Shown piece after piece: positions 1 through 5,444 of a stretch of DNA of 9,216 bases; the stretch's first letter is position 1, and every line of letters begins with the position of its first letter. Source of the stretch: DATLYB01 sp964502525. GTDB lineage: Bacteria; Bacteroidota; Bacteroidia; Chitinophagales; CAIOSU01. The stretch covers positions 1-9,216 of the forward strand of contig CAZCXH010000186.1 in NCBI GenBank assembly GCA_964502525.1, read 5' to 3'. The notes under the pieces were generated by a model. The model was not told the origin of the DNA. It did not search any database and worked only from the letters and a program-made list of their open reading frames with translations. Made by a program: the position numbers and the translations under genes.

Positions 1-959
1 ATCATATTTATCAGCGTCATCTGCGTTCTATTCCTAATTTTAAACAGTCTCTTAGGCGTGGTTAATCCGTCACCGTTGGTTTTATCGTCCCACCCCGTAA
101 AATCGCTTCCTTCCAGAAAAGTTAGCCACACCGTCCTAATCATTTTTGCTCCTTTGTAAAACTTATATCCTTCTCTAACGGTACTGTCAGTTAGCGCTGT
201 TGTGCTCATCGCGTACCAGTCATATTTGAATCTGCGGAAAGTTTTGCGGTAATACGTTTCATAGTTGGTTACCGTCTGGAGTATGGAGTTGTATGTCATC
301 CCATTGTACTGAGCCTTCACGAAATTCATGAATGTGGCATAGCCCTTTTTCCGGTCAAAACATTGTATGAATTTTTCGAAAAGGAACCGGTCATCTTCCT
401 GTGCATGCCAACTCGAAGTATCAAAATCCCCGAACGATTCACGCAACATTGCAGCGTTGCGCTCTAAAAATTCGGTTGAATTAGAGTAAGATGTATCAAA
501 CGACATCTCGTTCATTTCGGAATCCTCAGGCTGAACAGCATCCGGTTCTTGCTGCGGCTTTGGCGCTGTAACTACTACATAAAATTCAACCGGTTCAAAT
601 AATCTTTTAGCGGCATGCTTTTCAATCAGGAAAACATCAAAGGCTATCGTACATGCTGAGTTGTACTTGTCTCTAAAATGCTTCGCGATATAAAATAGTT
701 CTCTGTTCATTCTGCTTCCATTGTAACTCCTGTGGTATGTGAAAACCTCCCGAATGATACCATCGCTTTGACCCGGGCATTGCATGTGGACAGAATAATT
801 ATTGACCGCATTGTCATTGGGAAATGCCTGCGGAACAAGTTCCGAAGGAATCAACTCAGTTATCTTTTTCACTTTGGAAAACTGATTCCATGTCAAAGTA
901 TCCTGTGCATGCAGGGTGGACATCAGCAGAATTGCAAATGGAATGTGAATGATTTTCAT
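1..959 (-). CDS. Secreted protein of unknown function (3' end beyond window)
   Basis: The frame is open from ATG at 959 to the window edge, giving 319 residues without a stop; the C-terminus lies outside. The N-terminus is a clear Sec signal peptide (MKIIHIPFAILLMSTLHA, cut before Q19-D20), so the product is probably periplasmic or secreted. There is no lipobox Cys at the cleavage site. A Pro/Glu/Gln-rich linker at about residues 131-150 separates an N-terminal part from a basic, aromatic-rich part (for example YETYYRKTFRRFKYDWYAMS). An internal ATG at 710 has an AGGAG at 727-731, but choosing it would discard the signal peptide, so 959 is preferred. It is the last visible gene of a four-gene minus-strand run and lies 48 nt after the 76-residue gene. 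I do not recognise the family. Confidence 0.82.
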   Translation of the reverse strand, partial: MKIIHIPFAILLMSTLHAQDTLTWNQFSKVKKITELIPSELVPQAFPNDNAVNNYSVHMQCPGQSDGIIREVFTYHRSYNGSRMNRELFYIAKHFRDKYNSACTIAFDVFLIEKHAAKRLFEPVEFYVVVTAPKPQQEPDAVQPEDSEMNEMSFDTSYSNSTEFLERNAAMLRESFGDFDTSSWHAQEDDRFLFEKFIQCFDRKKGYATFMNFVKAQYNGMTYNSILQTVTNYETYYRKTFRRFKYDWYAMSTTALTDSTVREGYKFYKGAKMIRTVWLTFLEGSDFTGWDDKTNGDGLTTPKRLFKIRNRTQMTLINM

Positions 960-1007
960 GGCGTAACGTATTTGCATTGAGTAATGATTCACAGTTTCCG
1001 ATTCCGT

Positions 1008-1238
1008 TTAAGAGGCAAATCTTCTGTAGCTGTAAAAGTCATCATAGATGCGGACACCCTTCTCGGTTCTGATATGCAGTTTGCTCCCCTGCCATATCGC
1101 GCTTTGAACTTTCCCTTCGCATTCCGGGATAGGGATGATATGGCCTACCGACACATTATCACTATACACCAGCACCTGATTTACCGCATGTCTGTCAACA
1201 TCGGCATAGGCGAATTCCGCCAGTTCTTTCCAAGTCAT
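1008..1238 (-). CDS. Small hypothetical protein (76 aa)
   Basis: A short soluble protein with ATG at 1238 and TAA at 1008-1010. It has no signal peptide and no membrane segment. The C-terminal half (IWQGSKLHIRTEKGVRIYDD) alternates hydrophobic and charged residues as in a small beta-rich fold. I do not recognise it. It lies 19 nt after the 83-residue gene and 48 nt before the secreted-protein gene, on the same strand, so co-transcription is likely. An overlapping plus-strand frame (984-1247) was rejected because the minus-strand frame fits the operon spacing. Confidence 0.65.
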   Translation of the reverse strand: MTWKELAEFAYADVDRHAVNQVLVYSDNVSVGHIIPIPECEGKVQSAIWQGSKLHIRTEKGVRIYDDFYSYRRFAS

Positions 1239-1257
1239 AGTTATTGATTTTTATGAT

Positions 1258-1509
1258 TTAAAAATGAGAATCCTTTTGTTCGTTTTCGTGAACTGAATTT
1301 GCAACTGCGTCCGCTATCAGTTTTAAAAAAGTACATTTTTCATATTCCTCTGTTTCTTCAAAATGACGTATCATGTTCGCGAGCAACCTGCTTTCCCGAT
1401 ATTTCTCCAGCATATCACCCTGTGAAAACGCGGAAGCTCCCGCATGTTTGATATAAACGAACAATCGCCTGACGCTCGCATCAAACTCCGGTTCGACATT
1501 ATTTTTCAC
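1258..1509 (-). CDS. Small hypothetical protein (83 aa), GTG start
   Basis: The start is GTG at 1509, and its GTGA overlaps the TGA of the upstream metallopeptidase-like gene by 4 nt, which points to translational coupling. The protein is soluble, mostly helical by composition and acidic towards its C-terminus (HFEETEEYEKCTFLKLIADA). It has no signal peptide, no membrane segment and no motif I recognise. The overlap upstream and the 19-nt gap downstream support membership of one operon. A partner or accessory role to the upstream gene is inference only. Confidence 0.7.
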   Translation of the reverse strand: MKNNVEPEFDASVRRLFVYIKHAGASAFSQGDMLEKYRESRLLANMIRHFEETEEYEKCTFLKLIADAVANSVHENEQKDSHF

Positions 1510-2150
1510 TTGCTGTTCCAGGGAGGACTCTTGACGTTTGCATTCCTTCCCATTAGAAGATTAAAAACCTGCATCAATTCCGGTTCATCTTTGATAACCC
1601 AATAAACGATAAGCTGCGCCAGAGCTTCCATGGTTTCGCACACGCCATAAAAATATTTTGATTCAAAACCGTGCTGCCAGTTCACTCCTGAAAACCAAAA
1701 AATCGCGCCCGTCAGCGAAGGGTCGTACGCTTCGGGCCAATGACACATCCAGTGTCCGAAATGGTGCAGCAGCACGAGCATACGGGCATCGTCTATCCTT
1801 ACATTACTATTTGCACAGAACTGCTGCAGCCTGTCGCTGTGCAACACGATTACACCCTCTGCGCTGAGATGACCGGCAGCGTCAATGACGCCATATTCAT
1901 ACGTGCCGAAGGCATCGGGAATAATTCCCCAATCAGAAATTGCCAATTCCGGTTCAGGATTCTGCAAAATTGATGCAGGATAAACGCGTTGAAAATTGAT
2001 AAACGAATCGTAATAAACTTCCGGGAAGCGCGTGATGCTCATAAAGCCATTCTCCTCAAACAACTTTTTCAGCGCACTCATTTTTTCGAGTTCGCGTTCG
2101 GTGAAGCGGTAAGATTTCAGCATAGGTTGGGCTTGTCTTTGTTCTTGCAT
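1506..2150 (-). CDS. Metallopeptidase-like protein with degenerate HExxH (HHFGH)
   Basis: A 214-residue cytoplasmic protein with no signal peptide or membrane helix. Residues 97-138 (EGVIVLHSDRLQQF, then MLVLLHHFGHWMCHWP) resemble the active-site helix of zincin metallopeptidases. The second motif position, normally the catalytic Glu of HExxH, is His: H129-H130-F-G-H133. A downstream helix (CETMEALAQLIVYW, residues 171-184) could supply the usual third metal ligand through E172 or E175. The His codon is CAT, more than one base change from GAA or GAG, so a single sequencing error is unlikely. It is either an inactive or binding-only zincin or a look-alike helix. It heads a four-gene run, coupled to the 83-residue gene. 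ATG at 2150 is used; Met10 is an alternative start. Confidence 0.72.
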   Translation of the reverse strand: MQEQRQAQPMLKSYRFTERELEKMSALKKLFEENGFMSITRFPEVYYDSFINFQRVYPASILQNPEPELAISDWGIIPDAFGTYEYGVIDAAGHLSAEGVIVLHSDRLQQFCANSNVRIDDARMLVLLHHFGHWMCHWPEAYDPSLTGAIFWFSGVNWQHGFESKYFYGVCETMEALAQLIVYWVIKDEPELMQVFNLLMGRNANVKSPPWNSK

Positions 2151-2211
2151 AAGAAGTGATTGTGCTCTTTAATACTATAAAGGCAGTGTTAGTTGAAAAT
2201 GTGACACACAG

Positions 2212-2245
2212 GAAAATTCAACTCGCCAAGGCGAGTTGAATTTTC
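2212..2245. terminator. Perfect 16-bp palindrome, probable bidirectional intrinsic terminator
   Basis: Arms 2212-2227 (gaaaattcaactcgcc) and 2230-2245 are exact inverse complements around a 2-nt centre (aa), so a real loop would be about 4 nt. Each arm carries four A/T pairs at its outer end, giving the A-stem-T layout of a bidirectional Rho-independent terminator. It lies between the 100-residue gene and the metallopeptidase-like gene. It covers the last eight sense codons and the stop codon of the former. Confidence 0.68.
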
Positions 2246-2520
2246 AAACAGACAGCCCTTTGTTGCTCCAGTAGCTCTACGGCCCTTTTGTAGAGGGTGT
2301 TGTGCCCATCTTTAAAAGCAACGCGAAGGTTGGTTTCTGAAGTGAGCAGAGTAATTACACGACTTTCATTATTCTTTGAAACACCCAATACAATAGCCGC
2401 TCCCGGTAATTCGGGAGTTTGGTTGAAAAAGTCGAAAAAGGCAGAGCGAGTTGCTTTTTCGTTGATAGTAAGTTTGTAATTGAACCCGGTTTTGTTAAAA
2501 GGGTTCGGGGTAGTGCGCAT
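2218..2520 (-). CDS. Hypothetical protein (100 aa) after a structured leader
   Basis: ATG at 2520 gives MRTTPNPFNKTGFNYKLT and a 100-residue product. The frame extends upstream to a TTG at 2583 (21 more residues), but that stretch is low-complexity and packed with inverted repeats, so the ATG is preferred. The body contains a charged N-terminal helix region, a hydrophobic strand-like segment (PGAAIVLGVSKN, residues 39-50) and a helical C-terminus. The final residues KIQLALAS are encoded inside the 2212-2245 palindrome, so the original C-terminus may have been replaced. I do not recognise the family. It sits 258 nt downstream of the sigma-like/glycosylase-like pair on the same strand and may be regulated separately by its leader. 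Confidence 0.55.
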   Translation of the reverse strand: MRTTPNPFNKTGFNYKLTINEKATRSAFFDFFNQTPELPGAAIVLGVSKNNESRVITLLTSETNLRVAFKDGHNTLYKRAVELLEQQRAVCLKIQLALAS

Positions 2521-2561
2521 CCGGCTTTTTTTTAGGGAGAAAGAAGCCGGTAAAAAACCGG
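2521..2561 (-). promoter_or_regulatory. Two mutually exclusive hairpins directly before the start codon
   Basis: Hairpin B pairs 2544-2550 with 2521-2527 (CCGGCTT with AAGCCGG, 7 bp, 16-nt loop), and its 3' arm ends immediately before ATG 2518-2520. Hairpin A pairs 2557-2561 with 2547-2551 (CCGGT with ACCGG, 5-nt T loop). Both need 2547-2550, so only one can form at a time. On the minus-strand RNA this resembles a translational switch that hides or exposes the initiation region. A regulatory function is inferred from pairing alone. Confidence 0.4.
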
Positions 2562-2583
2562 TGGCAACGAACTTTTTTTTCAA

Positions 2584-2703
2584 GGCATTGAATTTTAGTT
2601 AGTAAATACCCGGACTTTCTCTCCCTAAGCCGTTCGCAGAACTCAATCTGTCCGCTAACCACGGGAGGTCCGAATACTTATTAACTAAAGCGCATTCAAT
2701 GCC
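2584..2703. repeat. 120-bp imperfect palindrome (rod-like hairpin; ncRNA, leader or MITE-like)
   Basis: The ends pair exactly over 10 bp (ggcattgaat at 2584-2593 with 2694-2703). After a 4-nt bulge (2690-2693) there are 8 more pairs (2594-2601 with 2682-2689), then further broken pairing, cggac/gtccg (2611-2615 with 2668-2672) and ctccc/gggag (2621-2625 with 2663-2667). The core may carry a small caga/tctg hairpin (2637-2640 with 2647-2650). No target-site duplication flanks it and no T-run follows either end. The coherent nested pairing fits a structured RNA or a small palindromic mobile element. It does not match a class I can name. Confidence 0.55.
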
Positions 2704-2778
2704 GTGTCATGCCGCAAACGTACGGGGAGTTTTTGGTAGAAAAAAATATTTTTGTGGAAATGATAAGAAAAAATTTCT

Positions 2779-3867
2779 TTAAAGCAAATCAAAAGCGTTG
2801 GCAATCATCGCAGCATGGGGACCTGAATTACCCACAAGAACAGTGAATTTTTTTCTTTTGGGCAAATGTGTGATAGTCACAGGGTTTCCATGCAATCTGA
2901 GTACGGATGAATTTTGAGAAACAATACCAACGTGATTTTTACATTCTATCCCTTTTCCCTTCCCTTTTTTTAAATAAGATTTAGGTGCAGTTGTTTGTAA
3001 ACTCAATCCTTGTTGAGTAACCATCCAAACTCCATGATTATCATAATTCAAATCATTCCAAATGTTATGATGACTACTTATGGGAATAAGGTTAAGCGCG
3101 GGCAATCCTAATACATGTGTGCTGATTGTTTCCGGTGCAATCATGCATAAATCCCAATCTTGACACAAACTTTTAGCAAGCTCGTTTAATCGGAATTGAA
3201 TACTCCATGGATTATTGTTTCCGTTCCAAAAGAAATCTGTAGTTCCGCTCTTATTCAATGCATCTCTCAATTTTGTATGGTAAGGAACTGCAAAAGGAAA
3301 TAAATCAAGCAATAAAACTCCCTTTGCAGCTAAGTCTGATAATTTTTGTCTTTTATCACCCCCACTTATGCCAAATGCTTTGCAGGGAGCCGCAAAATAC
3401 GGAGTACTTCCCGTATGCTTTACATTATAAAAATAGGTGCCGTCATTCAATTGTGCCGTCATGGGCGGTGCCGCCTCTCCAATCATGATATATTTGATGC
3501 ATTTTTCTTTGCCCTTTTCTAGCTCTACCTGACTAAATGGATACTCATAATCTACCAGCAAACAAGCAACTGGTTTCCCGTTCCTATCCGGCAAGCAATC
3601 AACATATGAAGGGTCATGCGGAATCCCGCTTGCCAGTTTTGACAATGGAACTCCAAACCTGTTTTCGTTGCGCAACCTGTTGTAGGTTATCGCTCCGGTA
3701 AACAGGTCCATGTAATCCTGCTGATAGATTTCCCGTTGAACATATTGATGGTAGCATGGTATTGTATGCAGGGGCATTCCAAAGCCGTGAGGCATTGGTG
3801 CATTCCCGCGAGGCATTGGTGCAGTCCATAGATTTTGATATTGTTGGAGAGTAAGCACCCTTTTCAT
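2779..3867 (-). CDS. Unknown protein, possibly uracil-DNA-glycosylase-superfamily-like
   Basis: A 362-residue soluble protein. ATG at 3867 shares its A with the TAA of the sigma-like gene, so translation is probably coupled. Residues 124-148 (IKYIMIGEAAPP, then TYFYN) resemble the strand-loop bearing the GEAPG-type motif A of uracil-DNA glycosylases. GVLLLDLFPFA (183-193) would match the second conserved strand region, and VLVGNSGPHA near the C-terminus falls where a family HPS-type loop might be. These matches are weak: the canonical GEAPG and HPS are not present. Residues 16-28 contain a 7-residue tandem repeat (APMPRGN, APMPHG). A KGKGKG basic patch lies at about 301-306. The open frame and coupling make the gene secure; the family call is tentative. 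Confidence 0.6.
   Translation of the reverse strand: MKRVLTLQQYQNLWTAPMPRGNAPMPHGFGMPLHTIPCYHQYVQREIYQQDYMDLFTGAITYNRLRNENRFGVPLSKLASGIPHDPSYVDCLPDRNGKPVACLLVDYEYPFSQVELEKGKEKCIKYIMIGEAAPPMTAQLNDGTYFYNVKHTGSTPYFAAPCKAFGISGGDKRQKLSDLAAKGVLLLDLFPFAVPYHTKLRDALNKSGTTDFFWNGNNNPWSIQFRLNELAKSLCQDWDLCMIAPETISTHVLGLPALNLIPISSHHNIWNDLNYDNHGVWMVTQQGLSLQTTAPKSYLKKGKGKGIECKNHVGIVSQNSSVLRLHGNPVTITHLPKRKKFTVLVGNSGPHAAMIANAFDLL
3789..3823. repeat. In-frame 21-bp tandem duplication within the glycosylase-like gene
   Basis: The 14-mer gaggcattggtgca occurs at 3789-3802 and again at 3810-3823, a period of exactly 21 bp (seven codons). On the coding strand it gives the near-duplicate heptads APMPRGN and APMPHG at residues 16-28. 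Length change by replication slippage would keep the reading frame. Confidence 0.8.
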
Positions 3868-4976
3868 TAAAGCCCCATTTTTTTGAACATCCTGCCAACG
3901 CGCATAACTTCTTTTTTCGGAGTAGATGCTCTCAGTTCGACCGGCATCCGTTTATCCAAATCTGCTATCACAACATGATCAGCATACTTTCCAAGCCATA
4001 TTAAAAAATCCGCCATTTTGTGACGATTTTCTTCTGTCTTAAATCGCTCTGTTCGTTTGCTTCTCAACTCAAGCTTATCCTTTGCCCATAGCGGAGGAAT
4101 ATGTTCCGCGTACAATACTTTCTTAAGGATAAAACCCGCCAACATCAGAAAAACGAAGTCTGCTCGCGGATGGTTTTCATGCTTTAGCTTTTCTACGAGT
4201 TCATCCTTAATCAACACCACGTCACATAATATTTCATAAGGGTTGATTTTAGTGTAAGCTGTCATTTCATCAAAGTCCTGAATCAACTCGCCCAAATCAT
4301 TGTGCCCTACGCCCAGCTTGTCAAAAATCTCATTGATTTTTTCCTTATTAACAATCAATTGCAGCAATCCGCGCATCCCCGGATAGTCGCGCAAGGTTTT
4401 CATGCTGCGTTCAAATATTTTCCGCAAGTTCTCCGGACTATATGACTTTTTGAATCTTTCCTCCATTATTTCAACCATACCCTGATATGGATAACCCTCG
4501 AATACCTTCAGCTTCACTACTTCAAATTGCTCAGGCTTCAGTATGGATTTCAATACATCCAATGTTTCATTCGGGAATGGATTGATATGGACAGGAAAAT
4601 CCTTTGCATCATCGAATGAAGTATTAAATTCGTCACTATGGCTGTTTTCTGTAATAACCGTATCAATGCCTTCTTTATCTTCCCTATCTGATTTTTTATT
4701 CCTCTTGCCAAAGTATTTGTTAATGGCGTTGTTAATCACCGTATAAGTGTATGCGCCCGGGTCTTCTCCGTAACCGGCTTTCACTATCTCGCTTCTTTTT
4801 ACATATACCTTAACATGAAAATCACCTAATACAGAATCGAATTCTTCCACAGGGAATTTTTTTTCAGCCCTTAACTTTTCGAGTGTTCTGAACACGGATT
4901 TGGGATCATCAATATCGGGAAACAGTATTCCAAATTTTTCGGCTGTTAACCTTTTTGGGCTTTGTTTTTTGGTCAT
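3867..4976 (-). CDS. Sigma-70/ECF-like protein with long C-terminal extension
   Basis: A 369-residue protein. Residues 72-98 (EDPGAYTYTVINNAINKYFG, then KRNKK) resemble sigma region 2.3-2.4, where ECF factors read roughly NPKAYLYTIARNLALDYLRKR. After an acidic linker (about 99-134), residues 136-197 (ETLDVLKSILKPEQFEVV through MKTLRDYPG) resemble region 4, including the FEGYPYQGMVEIMEE turn. The first part of region 2 looks short. About 170 residues follow region 4, containing a hydrophobic helix (DFVFLMLAGFILKKVLY, 273-289). ECF factors are usually about 200 residues, so this is either an extended sigma-like regulator or a helical protein that imitates one. The stop codon shares a base with the next gene's start. 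The upstream 67 nt are A/T-rich with no clear promoter. Confidence 0.62.
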   Translation of the reverse strand: MTKKQSPKRLTAEKFGILFPDIDDPKSVFRTLEKLRAEKKFPVEEFDSVLGDFHVKVYVKRSEIVKAGYGEDPGAYTYTVINNAINKYFGKRNKKSDREDKEGIDTVITENSHSDEFNTSFDDAKDFPVHINPFPNETLDVLKSILKPEQFEVVKLKVFEGYPYQGMVEIMEERFKKSYSPENLRKIFERSMKTLRDYPGMRGLLQLIVNKEKINEIFDKLGVGHNDLGELIQDFDEMTAYTKINPYEILCDVVLIKDELVEKLKHENHPRADFVFLMLAGFILKKVLYAEHIPPLWAKDKLELRSKRTERFKTEENRHKMADFLIWLGKYADHVVIADLDKRMPVELRASTPKKEVMRVGRMFKKMGL

Positions 4977-5043
4977 TGTATTTGGCTATATAGTATAGTG
5001 TGAAAATATGAATCCGACTCCAAAAAAAAAATTGCTGGTACTC

Positions 5044-5415
5044 TCAGGTACACATCTCCTGAAACTTCTTCCTGAACAGCAACGGATTGCGGATGTTGTC
5101 GAAGGCTTCCCGCGTGCCACCCGTTCCTATAATTCTGACGGTGCCATAGCCGAGCATCCGTCCCATGATGCTTTGCTCCACTTTCACGCTTTCTATTCTA
5201 TTCAGGTTCATCTCGATAGTATGCCGGCTGAGCCAGCCGGTTTTAATGACCACGCGCTTGTTGGTAATCGCAAACTCATCCGCATAACGGTCAGCAAGCG
5301 GTGCGATGAAAAGCGTGAACAGCGCGCGCAGGCTGCAGAAGATTATCCAGTGATAGGTGGTTTCAAATTTCACCCGCTCGTCTTTCACCAGGTTGCTGTT
5401 GATGTACTTGCCCAT
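5044..5415 (-). CDS. Bacterial PH-domain (bPH2/DUF304) membrane protein
   Basis: A 123-residue protein with a short hydrophobic segment at about residues 22-41 (HWIIFCSLRALFTLFIAPL) followed by a complete bPH2 core: DEFAITNKRVVIKTGWLSR (46-64), TIEMNLNRIESVKVEQSIMG (66-85), RMLGYGTVRIIGTGGT (86-101) and a final FDNIRNPLLFRKKFQ helix. The family (YdbT-like, PF03703-type) places a PH-like domain on the inner membrane; its ligand is generally unknown. Only one membrane segment is visible, whereas many relatives have two. It starts 29 nt after the AAA+ gene on the same strand, so the two are probably co-transcribed. A 10-nt T-run on the transcript lies 12 nt past the stop, with only a weak GTAC hairpin before it. 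Confidence 0.9.
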   Translation of the reverse strand: MGKYINSNLVKDERVKFETTYHWIIFCSLRALFTLFIAPLADRYADEFAITNKRVVIKTGWLSRHTIEMNLNRIESVKVEQSIMGRMLGYGTVRIIGTGGTREAFDNIRNPLLFRKKFQEMCT

Positions 5416-5444
5416 ATTTGGTTTTAAAAAGTTATCAATGAATT

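Noticed and set aside
708..731. AGGAG at 727-731 and ATG at 710 (or 722) as the start of the left-edge gene
   Set aside because: The frame continues upstream to ATG 959 and there encodes a convincing signal peptide. The ATG at 722 opens only a five-codon frame.
984..1247. 87-codon plus-strand frame
   Set aside because: Antisense to the 76-residue gene, which fits the minus-strand operon spacing; no motif of its own.
2521..2583. N-terminal extension of the 100-residue protein from TTG 2583 (21 extra residues)
   Set aside because: TTG is a rare start, the extension is A/T homopolymers and inverted repeats, and an ATG at 2520 follows directly. It cannot be fully excluded.
2609..2626. GAGAAAGTCCGGG on the minus strand, resembling the start of RNase P RNA
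   Set aside because: The rest of the conserved RNase P core and its roughly 350-nt length are missing; the segment belongs to the rod-like hairpin.
2584..2703. Integron attC site
   Set aside because: The palindrome length fits, but no proper RYYYAAC/GTTRRRY pair is present at its ends and no integrase is seen.
2765..2779. aagaaa/tttctt hairpin at the end of the glycosylase-like gene
   Set aside because: All A/T, six pairs and a 3-nt loop; too unstable to call a terminator.
5022..5050. T10 run on the minus transcript after the bPH2 gene as an intrinsic terminator
   Set aside because: The only hairpin before it is a weak 4-bp GTAC stem, too little to call, though termination there is possible.
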